Made by a program: the position numbers and the translations under genes. Below the pieces are notes generated by a model, which made no database searches, had not been told where the DNA came from, and worked only from the letters and a program-made list of their open reading frames with translations. Positions 17,424 through 25,783 of a stretch of DNA of 46,963 nucleotides are shown here, in pieces. Numbering within the stretch: position 1 is the first letter of the stretch; the number at the start of each line of letters is the position of its first letter. The stretch comes from a virus: the IMG/VR virus record IMGVR_UViG_3300044621_002117, positions 1 to 46,963 of that record. One strand, written 5' to 3'.

Positions 17424-17729
17424 GTGAGCGAAGAAGAAGATTCACTTAAAAAAATAGAATATTATCTAGAAATAGGTGCGATCAAGTTTGCTGGCTATGA
17501 CGAGTATGGCGAGGTCCTTTTTGAAATAAATGAAGAAGTCACTAAGGACCTCGCTCCAGAATTATGGTACGCCCACGAAGAATACGTTGAAGACGGATTG
17601 CTAGACCTACTTGAAAGTAATTTGATGAGTGTTGACTATAATGAAAATTTAGAGGCAACTATGATATTTACAGAAGAAGGATATGATGCTGCAAAAAGAA
17701 TGGGGATAATTCCGCTTGAAGATCTATAG
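17424..17729 (+). CDS. Acidic hypothetical protein
   Basis: This 101-residue, strongly acidic protein uses GTG as start, preceded by GAGGAT. It contains GYDEYGEVLFEINEEV, which looks like a short beta domain, and a C-terminal helix (TEEGYDAAKRMG). No family recognised. It overlaps the next gene by 14 nt. Confidence 0.65.
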   Translation: MSEEEDSLKKIEYYLEIGAIKFAGYDEYGEVLFEINEEVTKDLAPELWYAHEEYVEDGLLDLLESNLMSVDYNENLEATMIFTEEGYDAAKRMGIIPLEDL

Positions 17730-18252
17730 CGATAACGAGCTTTTGCCAAAAATAACAAATGAAGTTACTTTAAAGCATAACTTAGTAAATCCAAGGAAAA
17801 GTCTGTGGCATACGCTTTATGAGAATAACCCAAATAATTACTGGTGCAAAGTTTTTGTTAACAGAATGTCTTCTGCCACAAAAGATGAAATTGATATGAT
17901 GATTCATTACGGGGTTAGATTAGAAGAGATATTGGTTAAAACAGTCGGAAAGCTTGATTCAGTTACGGCTGATGAAGAGAATGAGATTTTGATCTCTATA
18001 GTAAGACATTTAGAGTTTTTTCATACAATGAATGAACATTTTTTTGATACAATAATTGAGTTATGCGAAAGAGCCGAAGATTTTGACAAGCAGCTTCCAT
18101 GGCTAGATACTATGATTTTATCAAATCCTGGCTTTTTAAGCCAAAATCCTCTTGTGGGAATGCTTTCAAAACGTTATAATGCTACAATGTATACTACGTT
18201 GGTTGCCAACAAAGAAAAAATATTAGGGGGAGAATTTAGTGTTTCAAGATAA
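17716..18252 (+). CDS. Helical hypothetical protein
   Basis: This 178-residue protein probably starts at TTG 17716, inside the previous gene. It is all-helical in appearance (TADEENEILISIVRHLEFFHTMNEHFF) and has no catalytic motif I recognise. The later ATG codons would remove part of the conserved-looking N-terminus, but the start is uncertain. It overlaps the downstream oxygenase by 14 nt. Confidence 0.6.
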   Translation: MKIYSDNELLPKITNEVTLKHNLVNPRKSLWHTLYENNPNNYWCKVFVNRMSSATKDEIDMMIHYGVRLEEILVKTVGKLDSVTADEENEILISIVRHLEFFHTMNEHFFDTIIELCERAEDFDKQLPWLDTMILSNPGFLSQNPLVGMLSKRYNATMYTTLVANKEKILGGEFSVSR

Positions 18253-19078
18253 TCCAAATGTAGAAAAGCTAGCCGATAAGGTTTTTATATATAGAAATTT
18301 TATTGATGAGGAGACCTGCAAACTCATAGAAGGTTTGATGAAGCCTTGGGAACACCAAGCTAAAAAAAGCTTTTTTGCAGATAACCTAATTGATTGGTAT
18401 CATGGAAAAACTTCTCCAAGAATTCCGCAGCTTTATGATGTTTGGTGCAAAATGAATGAGTTGCTTCTTCCAGAATACTGCATACATCCTCAGATTACCC
18501 TTTTGACAACTCAGGCTGGCGACGAAATGTTTATTCACTCAGACAGCCCAGGTGAATCGATGGAGCAAGATCTTACTGGAATGGATACGTGGAACACCTG
18601 CTGCGTTTTGCATTACGGTGCCATCGTATACTTTGGAAATTGGGAGGGCGGAGACGTATTCTACCCACATGTAAACAAAGAAGGTAAGTGGGTTGGAGAC
18701 AATAAACCACTTATAGAAAAAAATGAATTACGAGTTAGTCCAGGAAGAGGAGATCTTGTAATACATGGAGCACATGATGATTATTCTCATGGTGTTCATG
18801 AAATTACTTCTGGAACTAGATACGCATTTTCAAATTTTGTATTGCCAGTTGAAAAAAATCCAGGAACATTCCCTATTTATGGAACAAAAGAGAATGAAGA
18901 GCGTTGGGCAAACGGCGGAATAAATGGTCCTTGGCTTGAGCCTATAGGGTTTCAGTGGGAGCCACCAGAAAAGTTGAAAAAAGAAATGGAAGAGAAGAAA
19001 TTAAATGCTCTTCCAACAACAACAAAATTCCCATCGGAGTACACAATTGTCTCCTCATACAATCCTAATAAAGATTAA
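18239..19078 (+). CDS. 2OG-Fe(II) oxygenase
   Basis: This 279-residue GTG-start protein has a GGGGGAG ribosome site upstream. The iron-binding HxD is H100/D102 (MFIHSDSPGE), followed by GAIVYFGNWEGGDVFYPH, a GRGDLVIHGAHDDYSHGVHEI segment with the distal His, and GTRYAFSNF with the likely 2OG Arg. It resembles hydroxylases from T4-like cyanophages more than the two enzymes at 6326 and 7412. Substrate unknown. Confidence 0.8.
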   Translation: MFQDNPNVEKLADKVFIYRNFIDEETCKLIEGLMKPWEHQAKKSFFADNLIDWYHGKTSPRIPQLYDVWCKMNELLLPEYCIHPQITLLTTQAGDEMFIHSDSPGESMEQDLTGMDTWNTCCVLHYGAIVYFGNWEGGDVFYPHVNKEGKWVGDNKPLIEKNELRVSPGRGDLVIHGAHDDYSHGVHEITSGTRYAFSNFVLPVEKNPGTFPIYGTKENEERWANGGINGPWLEPIGFQWEPPEKLKKEMEEKKLNALPTTTKFPSEYTIVSSYNPNKD

Positions 19079-19123
19079 TTTTAGTTAAAACTAATTAGCT
19101 AAAATATAAAGATCGGTGTATCA

Positions 19124-19876
19124 ATGAAGTCCTTATATATAACAGGAGATTCTCATGCTGGGAAAATGGCAAATGTGCTATTTGAAAATATGCACAATAA
19201 ATACGTGCCCAACAGAGAATTTTCAACTGTAACTTCAGAGTATTACGACAAAGTTGTTGACCATATAGATGAAAATGGAAATAAAATTCTTCATGGAATG
19301 TCATCTATACTAGCATCTATAAAATCTGAAGATGGAAGCATTACTATAGCAAGCACACCAGGTAGATCTGCATTAAATCTGGATTATGATTTTTATGGTT
19401 ATACTTCTGAGTGGGATAGCGAAGAAAGCATTGTTATGCCATGGTACGGCTACATAGATATAAAGAACTGGCTTCCTCAAACTGGTCTAAATAATTATAA
19501 AAATACCGAGCAGGTTGTTGATGCATATGTAGAAAAAACTATTAAGAAGTTTAAAAAGTCTAAAATAGTATTTATAAATCCTATGCCACAATTTTTAGTT
19601 GTAGCAACAGCAAGATGGTCAAACTTTGCAAGTGACCCAGACATACAGTTTGAAGATAGATACTCTTATCATTTAGAATTTACTGAAAATCTAAAGAACA
19701 AATGTCTGTCTTCTGGTCTAGATTCGCCAATTAATATTTCTGAAATTCTTAATTCTGAATGGATAGAGCCAGATATGCAATTTAAAAAACCAATAAATAT
19801 GGCATACAATGATCACTTAACCCCTAAATATTATGACAAAATTCTGACTAATATAATTTCAAGGTTTATTGGATAG
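19124..19876 (+). CDS. SGNH-hydrolase-like protein
   Basis: This 250-residue protein opens with LYITGDSHAGKM, the GDS(H) block with the nucleophilic Ser. It has NPMPQFLV in the middle and NMAYNDHLTPKYYDKI near the end, the D-x-H block of the family. It would act as an esterase or acyl/acetyl hydrolase or transferase on glycans. It is the first of three such genes close together. It has no signal peptide, so any activity would be inside the cell or on the virion. Confidence 0.65.
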   Translation: MKSLYITGDSHAGKMANVLFENMHNKYVPNREFSTVTSEYYDKVVDHIDENGNKILHGMSSILASIKSEDGSITIASTPGRSALNLDYDFYGYTSEWDSEESIVMPWYGYIDIKNWLPQTGLNNYKNTEQVVDAYVEKTIKKFKKSKIVFINPMPQFLVVATARWSNFASDPDIQFEDRYSYHLEFTENLKNKCLSSGLDSPINISEILNSEWIEPDMQFKKPINMAYNDHLTPKYYDKILTNIISRFIG

Positions 19877-19932
19877 ATTGTATATTTATGATAGATGGAA
19901 TGTGGCCACTAAAGATGGTAAAAAGGAGAAAA

Positions 19933-20862
19933 ATGAAAGAAAATGAAGAGGACAATTTTATACGCTTTGCTCAAAATAAACAAAATAAAAACTTTATTTC
20001 TAGCAGGCTAGACAGAAACTCACTTGATCCAAGATCGAGTTGGAACCATGGCGAGATAAACTATAACATAAATGAGTTTGGGTACAGAAGTTTTGATGAG
20101 TTTCAAAAAAACGTTGATCTATTAGCTTTGGGATGCTCAAATACTTGGGGCCATGGACTTCCAATAGAGTCAACATGGCCAGAAATGCTAAGGTCTGAAA
20201 ATATAAAAACTATAAACTCAATAGCATCCAATGGTGATAGCGCAATGGGCCAAGTAATAAAGTTTTTTCAATATGTTAAAATGTTTGGTAATCCAAAAAA
20301 TGTAGTTGCTGTCTTCCCATCTTCCAGAATGGAGTTTCCATTAGAGGATGGAAGGTGGCATATATCAAATAAAGAAAAAACTTACACTCTTATAAATGAT
20401 GACGTAGCAAGCATAATTTTAAGTGACCCTCATGATGAAAATTTTAAAGAATATTTGACGGCACCGTATGACCCAAATGATTTGCTCACAAAAGATGTTA
20501 CCAGATACTTTACGCATACTTTTATTGATATTTTAGAAACTTACTGCGAGATGTTTGGCATAAACTTTAAATATACTATATGGGAACGAGAGTATAGAGT
20601 TTTTGAAGAAGACGACTACGCCAACTCACTTCTTGAGTATATGCAAAAAACAAAGCCTAATTTTTTTACATGGGACTACCCAAGAGAAACTAAGTATATT
20701 ACTGAATATGAAAAGAGCCTTGAATGCCATAGCGAGCATAAGGATCACCCACAATTTTATAGAGCTTCAGATTTTATTGAAGGTAGAAAAATTGGTCACT
20801 TTGGAATGCATAGCAATTTGCACCTTGCGGAGGCAATAAAGAAAGCTTTGGGTATAGAATGA
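19933..20862 (+). CDS. SGNH-hydrolase-like protein
   Basis: This is a 309-residue protein from the chosen start. The start at 19933 follows AAAAGGAG by 4 nt, while in-frame ATGs at 19888, 19900 and 19915 lack a site. Block I is LLALGCSNTWGHGLP (Ser nucleophile), block III-like is SIASNGDSAMGQV, and the C-terminal block is GHFGMHSNLHLAEAI. It is related in layout to the protein at 21912 (GGCSQTLGVGLPEENTW). Likely acyl-ester chemistry on sugars; target unknown. Confidence 0.65.
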   Translation: MKENEEDNFIRFAQNKQNKNFISSRLDRNSLDPRSSWNHGEINYNINEFGYRSFDEFQKNVDLLALGCSNTWGHGLPIESTWPEMLRSENIKTINSIASNGDSAMGQVIKFFQYVKMFGNPKNVVAVFPSSRMEFPLEDGRWHISNKEKTYTLINDDVASIILSDPHDENFKEYLTAPYDPNDLLTKDVTRYFTHTFIDILETYCEMFGINFKYTIWEREYRVFEEDDYANSLLEYMQKTKPNFFTWDYPRETKYITEYEKSLECHSEHKDHPQFYRASDFIEGRKIGHFGMHSNLHLAEAIKKALGIE

Positions 20863-21620
20863 TAATTCAAATTATTGGCCTGCCTGGTTCTGGAAAAACA
20901 GAACTAGCAAAAGCTCTAAAAGAGCGTATTAACGCTATTCATCTTAATGCAGATGAAGTTCGTGCAACAGTAAACTCTGATCTAGGGTTTAGTCCTGAAG
21001 ATAGAATTGAGCAAGCACGACGCATGGGAGAAATGGCAAGACTTATCTCTAAGCAAGGTGTTGCTCCAGTAATTGTAGATTTTGTATGCCCAACAGAGCT
21101 GACTCGTACAGCATTTGGCAAGCCAGACATCTTGGTATTTATGGACACACTTGCTGAAGGTCGTTTTGAAGATACAAATAGGATGTTTGAGAGACCAATT
21201 AATGCCGATGTTTCCTTTATCAGTCACAACCTTGACCCAGAAGCAAAAGCTTCAAGGATTATTGATAAGTTTAATCTACATGATTGGTCTGCCCCAACAA
21301 CATTAATGCTTGGAAGATACCAGCCTTGGCATGAAGGACATCACGCACTTTATAAAGAGGCGGGAAAGAGAACAGATCAGGTTCTTCTTGGTGTACGTAA
21401 CACATACAACACAAGTGAGAAGGATCCTCTCACATTTGATCAGGTAAAAGAATATATTGCTAAGGATGATTTCATGGATGGAGCATTAGTATTAAGACTA
21501 CCTAACATTACTAACATTGTATACGGAAGAGATGTTGGATACAAGATTGAACAAGTAGATTTAGGTGCAGATATTCATGCTATTTCTGCTACACAAAAGC
21601 GTAAGGAAATGGGCATATAA
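20859..21620 (+). CDS. APS-kinase-like / nucleotidyltransferase fusion protein
   Basis: This 253-residue two-domain protein has an N-terminal P-loop (GLPGSGKT, residues 7-14) and IHLNADEVRATVN resembling adenylylsulfate kinase. The C-terminal domain has LMLGRYQPWHEGHHALY (the HxGH signature of cytidylyl- and NMN-adenylyltransferases) and ends ISATQKRKEMG, the ISxTxxR motif. It may phosphorylate and nucleotidylate a small metabolite, in the manner of NadR-type bifunctional enzymes, although domain order and kinase type differ. The start is an ATGA overlap. Confidence 0.75.
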   Translation: MIIQIIGLPGSGKTELAKALKERINAIHLNADEVRATVNSDLGFSPEDRIEQARRMGEMARLISKQGVAPVIVDFVCPTELTRTAFGKPDILVFMDTLAEGRFEDTNRMFERPINADVSFISHNLDPEAKASRIIDKFNLHDWSAPTTLMLGRYQPWHEGHHALYKEAGKRTDQVLLGVRNTYNTSEKDPLTFDQVKEYIAKDDFMDGALVLRLPNITNIVYGRDVGYKIEQVDLGADIHAISATQKRKEMGI

Positions 21621-21728
21621 ATGTTAGAGAATGCTATTGCTATTGTTGTTTCACTTATAATTGCTGGTATTGCTGTCTACTTTGTTGATAAAAAATGGGG
21701 TGGAGCTGATGACAGTAACCAAGGCTAG
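21621..21728 (+). CDS. Single-pass membrane peptide
   Basis: This 35-residue ORF directly abuts the previous stop. A hydrophobic stretch, AIAIVVSLIIAGIAVYFV, is followed by DKKWGGADDSNQG. It overlaps the next gene by 20 nt. It closely resembles the layout of the peptide at 8797. Confidence 0.45.
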   Translation: MLENAIAIVVSLIIAGIAVYFVDKKWGGADDSNQG

Positions 21729-21912
21729 GTCATTTGCAAAGGCACTTAGTTATCGTATATGGGGAACTCTTTCTTCATTTATTATAGTTTATATTTTTAC
21801 AAGGAGCGCTACGCTATCAAGCGCAATCGCGTTTTGGGAGACAGTAGTTAAAATATTCATTTACTACGTGCATGAGCGTGGATGGAACTATATAAAATGG
21901 GGAAGAAAGTAA
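21709..21912 (+). CDS. DUF2061 membrane protein
   Basis: This 67-residue protein has two hydrophobic helices and the DUF2061 signature: ARSFAKALSYRIWGTLSSF at the start and FIYYVHERGWNYIKWG at the end. The start at 21709 follows GGTGGAG; an upstream ATG at 21661 is inside another ORF. A relative with the same HERxW ending is encoded at 33345. DUF2061 members are small inner-membrane proteins of unknown role, sometimes linked to sulfate assimilation genes. The neighbouring APS-kinase-like gene is therefore suggestive. Confidence 0.75.
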   Translation: MTVTKARSFAKALSYRIWGTLSSFIIVYIFTRSATLSSAIAFWETVVKIFIYYVHERGWNYIKWGRK

Positions 21913-22940
21913 TGTTGGTTAATAAAAAATTTTATTCTAATACTGTAAAAAATTCTATTATGCCAAATAATTTTTTTTCAAAAAATTTAATAGACAAGGA
22001 TAACTTTAATAAAGAAAATAATTCTTTTTATAAAAAAGGCAAATATTTTTATTCAAAGTACTTGTTTTTATATGAACGAGATGTAGTCTCTGGAGATAGC
22101 TTTGAATATCAAATTAACTCTCAGGGTTTTAGAGGAAAAGACTTTGATGAATTTGATAAAAATAATATAAATATTTTATTTGGTGGGTGCTCGCAAACAC
22201 TTGGAGTCGGTCTACCAGAAGAAAACACCTGGTATAAAAAACTTTCAGATAGGGTTGCTCTTATGCATGAGGGAAAGAAAGTTGATTTTTACAATATTTC
22301 TGTCAATGGATCTAGTATTGAGCTTATTGTAAAGAACACTATTGCTTTTATAAAGAGGGGCACGAAGCCAGACTACATATTCTTGTTTTTACCAGAATCA
22401 TCTAGGGTAATGTCATTTAATAAAGATGAAAATGAATTTGACTTGTATATTCCTAATGCTAAATTTGAAAAAGAGAGAAAGTATTATTTAAACAATTATA
22501 TACATGAAGATAAACTGCTTATCAATTTTATTTTGCTATCACTTCTTGAAGAAGTGTGTATTCTATCTGGAATCAAATTGTTATGGACTACCTGGGAAAG
22601 ACCAGAAAGCAAAATGTATATGGATGGAGGGTTTAATAATTTTTTTAAAATTGATGAAAATTTAGCTAGCATTGCGGTAAATCCACCAGATGAAAAATTC
22701 GGAAGAATGGATTTTTTAGAAAAACAATACAAGATTGAAATAGAAAAATTTAACAATAGGTATAACAATAAAAATAATGAGCCTTACTGGCATTCAGCAA
22801 GGGACGGTCTGCATTATGGGTCAGCGGCAAGTAGTGTAATAGCTGATATCTTTATTAAAGAATTAGATCCATATTACTATTCATCTTTATATACAGAAAA
22901 AATTCAAAAAAATCAAAAAGATGCTAGCAATAATACTTAA
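21912..22940 (+). CDS. SGNH-hydrolase-like protein
   Basis: This 342-residue protein starts on a TAATG junction; the ATG at 21882 lies inside the DUF2061 gene. Block I is ILFGGCSQTLGVGLPEENTW, then YNISVNGSSIELIV, DYIFLFLPESS, and the terminal ARDGLHYGSAASSVIADI supplying D and H. It is a paralogue of the gene at 19933. The first 90 residues are very Asn/Lys-rich and AT-rich in codon use. Confidence 0.65.
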   Translation: MLVNKKFYSNTVKNSIMPNNFFSKNLIDKDNFNKENNSFYKKGKYFYSKYLFLYERDVVSGDSFEYQINSQGFRGKDFDEFDKNNINILFGGCSQTLGVGLPEENTWYKKLSDRVALMHEGKKVDFYNISVNGSSIELIVKNTIAFIKRGTKPDYIFLFLPESSRVMSFNKDENEFDLYIPNAKFEKERKYYLNNYIHEDKLLINFILLSLLEEVCILSGIKLLWTTWERPESKMYMDGGFNNFFKIDENLASIAVNPPDEKFGRMDFLEKQYKIEIEKFNNRYNNKNNEPYWHSARDGLHYGSAASSVIADIFIKELDPYYYSSLYTEKIQKNQKDASNNT

Positions 22941-22965
22941 CATTTTAAGATACATTTGATATAAT
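22937..22965 (+). promoter_or_regulatory. Leaderless-type promoter
   Basis: TTAACA (22937-22942), 17 bp, TATAAT (22960-22965), 6 nt, ATG at 22972. One of the clearest examples of the recurrent geometry. The -35 overlaps the stop region of the preceding gene. Confidence 0.75.
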
Positions 22966-22971
22966 ATTATT

Positions 22972-23160
22972 ATGCCAGTATACGAATACAAATGCTCATA
23001 TGATGAAGCACATGCATTAATGTCAGTAAATAGATCAATTACCGAAGATGACCCAGGATATACATGTGTTGAATGTGAATCAAATATGGTAAGACACTTC
23101 ACCCCGTTTGGCATACAATTTAAAGGTAATGGGTTTTATAAAACAGATAATCCTAAATAG
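22972..23160 (+). CDS. FmdB-family zinc-ribbon protein
   Basis: This 62-residue protein begins MPVYEYKCSYDEAH, has a second Cys pair CVEC, and ends with FKGNGFYKTDNPK. This is the FmdB regulatory-protein signature seen across bacteria and many actinobacteriophages. The four cysteines should bind one zinc. The role is unclear, perhaps nucleic-acid binding. It is a single-gene unit with a promoter 6 nt from the ATG. Confidence 0.85.
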   Translation: MPVYEYKCSYDEAHALMSVNRSITEDDPGYTCVECESNMVRHFTPFGIQFKGNGFYKTDNPK

Positions 23161-23168
23161 TTAAAGTG

Positions 23169-23205
23169 GTATAATTACTATATAACAAGGTATGTTATGT
23201 AGGAG
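23169..23205 (+). promoter_or_regulatory. Extended -10 promoter and ribosome site for the PA14 protein gene
   Basis: TGG-TATAAT (-10 at 23170-23175) gives an extended -10; no good -35 is visible. A leader of about 30 nt follows, with AGGAG at 23201-23205 placed 6 nt before a TTG start. Unlike its neighbours this unit is not leaderless. Confidence 0.5.
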
Positions 23206-23211
23206 TTATAA

Positions 23212-25356
23212 TTGACTAGGACTAAAGCATGGAGATTATCATTAGCCACCATTTTAATGTTTGGATGGGTATTTCTTACTCCTGCCCACGGAGATGATCC
23301 ACTTAGCCTAGCCGCTCAAGAAATAGAAGAGCTTAATAGTAAGGTGTCTAATTTAGTTTATCAAGATGATTTTATAGATCTTATAGACATAGCAGAAAAT
23401 AAATTTACATATGCAACAAATGCTATGGAGCTTAAAGACGATGCATATGATGCCTACGATGATGCAGTAGATGCAGAATCCGCAGCACTGGAAGCTAAAA
23501 ACCTTGCTCAGTCAAATGTAGATGGCCAGACAGTCACAGTAGCCTTGGCCCTTGAACATAAAGACAACGCTCTTGAAGAAAAGAATGATGCTCAAGATGC
23601 ACTCAGCATAGCCAATATTAATGTTCAAACTACTCAATCAAGTATGCAGAGTGCTGTAGGAACAGGTTTGGCATACACTGTTTATACTCTTGTTAGACAG
23701 GGTAATGTTGCTACCCCAGGATCTGTTCTTTGTTCTGGCACCTGGAACTCAAGCCATATGAGTCTTCCAGTGTGCGGAAATAGATATGAAAACCTTATAG
23801 TTAAATTTACTGGACAGATAACAGTCCCTTCATGGTTTACACAAACCTACTTTGCAGGATATACGGATGATGGTTTTAGAATGTATGTTGACGGGCAACT
23901 TGCTGTTGATAACTGGGTAGAGCAAGGGACAACTTGGAGCGATTACTCTCCCGTATATGATGTTAGTGAAGACAAAACTTTAGATGTAGAAATATGGTGG
24001 TATAACGGTGGAGGACCAGGTTCCTATCATCTTGGCTGGGCTATACCTGGTGGATGGACTGGAGCAGGATGCGATTATGCTGGAAATCCAAGAGTCTGGG
24101 GACAAAATTTTAGCTGTAATCTTAATACATTTTCTTCTGGATCAGGACCAACTCAAGCACAGATAAATGCTTACAATGATGCTGTTGCAGGACAGGCTAT
24201 AGCACAAACAAACTATAATAATAAATTAGCAGTATATAATGACAAACTAAATGTTTATAATCAAGAAGTTCAAGCCTTACAAAATCTCACATCAAACCTT
24301 ACAACAGCAAGCCAAAACCTAACAATTGCACAACAAAACCTAACATCTGCTTTAGAATTAAAAAATAATAGAATAAACACATATGATCAATCTATAATTG
24401 ATTTAAATTCTGCTATTGAAGACGCATGGACTTATTATTTTGAACAGTCTGAAAGAGAATTAAACGCTGCAATCGCACAAGCGGCAGCCAATGCTGCAGC
24501 AAATCAGCCTACACCAGAGCCAAGTCCAGAGCCCACACCTGAGCCTACAGACGAGCCCACACCTGAGCCTACAGACGAGCCCACACCTGAGCCTACAGAC
24601 GAGCCCACACCTGAGCCTACAGACGAGCCCACACCTGAGCCTACAGACGAGCCCACACCTGAGCCCACAGACGAGCCCACACCTGAGCCTACAGACGAGC
24701 CCACACCTGAGCCTACAGACGAGCCCACACCTGAGCCTACAGACGAGCCCACACCTGAGCCTACAGACGAGCCCACACCTGAGCCCACAGACGAGCCCAC
24801 ACCTGAGCCTACAGACGATGTTGAAATTAAAGATGAGGTTCTGTCAGCTTTAGTTCCTGAAAAAGGAAGCGGAACTGAAGAAGATCTTTCTAATGTTATT
24901 GCAAATCTCACAAGCAAAGATAATAAACTAGTTGTATTGTCTCCAGAGCAGATATCTGCAGTTAGTCAAACCCTAAAGGCTTTAACCCAAGAGGCTAAAG
25001 CAGAGGTTGCAGAAAATCTAGGAATCAAAGCTTCAGATGTTGCTCAGGTTGCAGAAGCTATGAAAAGCAACCCAGAGCTTGCTCAGGCATTTGTTGAGTT
25101 TGAATCTAGAGCAGATTCTGCAGGAGATGCAAGCATGCCTTATACTTTAGCAGACGCAACAACAGAGGTTCAGACAGAAGCATTTTTGGCGGATCCAATA
25201 GGAGCACTTACAGACATCGATTTTGAAAAGATATTTAGCCCATCTGAATGGGGTAAAGATATGACAGATGACCAAAGAGAAAAAGCGCAGGAAGTTGTAA
25301 TACCAGTTATTATCGCATCAAATATTATTGCAGCTGCAATGACTAGGAGGATATAA
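23212..25356 (+). CDS. Secreted PA14-domain protein with EPTPEPTD repeats
   Basis: This is a 714-residue TTG-start protein with AGGAG 6 nt upstream. A signal peptide (basic start, LSLATILMFGWVFL, then TPAHG) leads into heptad-rich Ala/Asp/Asn helices. A PA14-like beta domain (TYFAGYTDDGFRMYVDG, then IWWYNGGGPGSYHLGW) spans about residues 145-305, followed by a second coiled coil, a 96-residue EPTPEPTD linker and a helical C-terminal domain. PA14 domains often bind carbohydrate. Export to the host surface or display on the virion is likely. It precedes the lysis-like genes. An exported adhesin, anchor or superinfection factor are all possible. Confidence 0.75.
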   Translation: MTRTKAWRLSLATILMFGWVFLTPAHGDDPLSLAAQEIEELNSKVSNLVYQDDFIDLIDIAENKFTYATNAMELKDDAYDAYDDAVDAESAALEAKNLAQSNVDGQTVTVALALEHKDNALEEKNDAQDALSIANINVQTTQSSMQSAVGTGLAYTVYTLVRQGNVATPGSVLCSGTWNSSHMSLPVCGNRYENLIVKFTGQITVPSWFTQTYFAGYTDDGFRMYVDGQLAVDNWVEQGTTWSDYSPVYDVSEDKTLDVEIWWYNGGGPGSYHLGWAIPGGWTGAGCDYAGNPRVWGQNFSCNLNTFSSGSGPTQAQINAYNDAVAGQAIAQTNYNNKLAVYNDKLNVYNQEVQALQNLTSNLTTASQNLTIAQQNLTSALELKNNRINTYDQSIIDLNSAIEDAWTYYFEQSERELNAAIAQAAANAAANQPTPEPSPEPTPEPTDEPTPEPTDEPTPEPTDEPTPEPTDEPTPEPTDEPTPEPTDEPTPEPTDEPTPEPTDEPTPEPTDEPTPEPTDEPTPEPTDEPTPEPTDDVEIKDEVLSALVPEKGSGTEEDLSNVIANLTSKDNKLVVLSPEQISAVSQTLKALTQEAKAEVAENLGIKASDVAQVAEAMKSNPELAQAFVEFESRADSAGDASMPYTLADATTEVQTEAFLADPIGALTDIDFEKIFSPSEWGKDMTDDQREKAQEVVIPVIIASNIIAAAMTRRI
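24529..24816 (+). repeat. 24-bp tandem repeat (12 units) coding EPTPEPTD
   Basis: Twelve copies of the unit GAGCCCACACCT-GAGCCTACAGAC lie in frame. A T-to-C variant recurs exactly 120 bp apart (24661 and 24781), so a five-unit block appears to have been duplicated. Copy number should vary between strains by slippage or unequal exchange. Confidence 0.95.
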
Positions 25357-25550
25357 TGAAAATAATCAAGGCCCTATTTAAATATATGTGGGAAGTTATC
25401 AAGGAAAGTATAGCCCAAATATTCACCCTATTGGGATTTTTTATCGCTTGGCTAACCCTTACTGGCTCAGCCCAGCAGGTAGTTGGAGTTGCTACAGTTA
25501 TTGCTACAGCAATATGGCTACTAACCATACCTCTGAGAAAAGAGGACTAA
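25356..25550 (+). CDS. Small two-helix membrane protein (holin candidate)
   Basis: This 64-residue protein has two hydrophobic segments (IFTLLGFFIAWLTLTG and VVGVATVIATAIWLLTIPL) and charged ends (MKIIK, RKED). AGGAGG lies 5 nt before the ATG, and the start overlaps the previous stop (TAATG). Size, topology and position upstream of an endolysin make it a class II holin candidate. A second candidate lies at 25776. Confidence 0.6.
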   Translation: MKIIKALFKYMWEVIKESIAQIFTLLGFFIAWLTLTGSAQQVVGVATVIATAIWLLTIPLRKED

Positions 25551-25561
25551 TAGTGTATAAT
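25533..25561 (+). promoter_or_regulatory. Leaderless-type promoter for the lipoprotein gene
   Basis: CTGAGA (25533-25538), 17 bp, TATAAT (25556-25561), 6 nt, ATG at 25568. The bases GTATAATTACCTTAT around the -10 recur at the promoter near 28718. Confidence 0.6.
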
Positions 25562-25567
25562 TACCTT

Positions 25568-25783
25568 ATGAAGAAAATAAGTGCTATTGCTTTGGCATGC
25601 TTGCTAATGCTATCATTAACTGGATGTGACTCTTTAAATAGATATCGCTATCCATGTCAAGATCCTAAAAATTGGGAAATTGCAGAATGCACTCCTCCAG
25701 AATGTGAAGCTTCACAGACTTGTACAAAAGATGTAATAAAAATTACACCTACAACACCAGAACAGGAAATAACAAATGGCTAA
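25568..25783 (+). CDS. Small lipoprotein
   Basis: This 71-residue protein begins MKKISAIALACLLMLSLTGC, a classical lipoprotein signal with lipobox LTGC (C20). The mature part is short, Thr/Pro-rich and has four more cysteines. The leaderless promoter fixes the start at 25568. Lying between holin candidates and the endolysin, it could help disrupt the cell envelope or act in superinfection exclusion. Overlap of 8 nt with the next gene. Confidence 0.75.
   Translation: MKKISAIALACLLMLSLTGCDSLNRYRYPCQDPKNWEIAECTPPECEASQTCTKDVIKITPTTPEQEITNG

Noticed and set aside
24529-24816. CRISPR array
   Set aside because: Units are contiguous without spacers and are coding; it is a tandem coding repeat. No cas1 or cas2 gene is present, and the Cas4-like protein is a phage exonuclease.
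24491-24917. Long ORFs in other frames and strands over the PT repeat
   Set aside because: They only translate the same 24-bp repeat out of frame (SPHLSLQT and SGVGSSVG patterns); the PA14 protein frame has the signal peptide and promoter.
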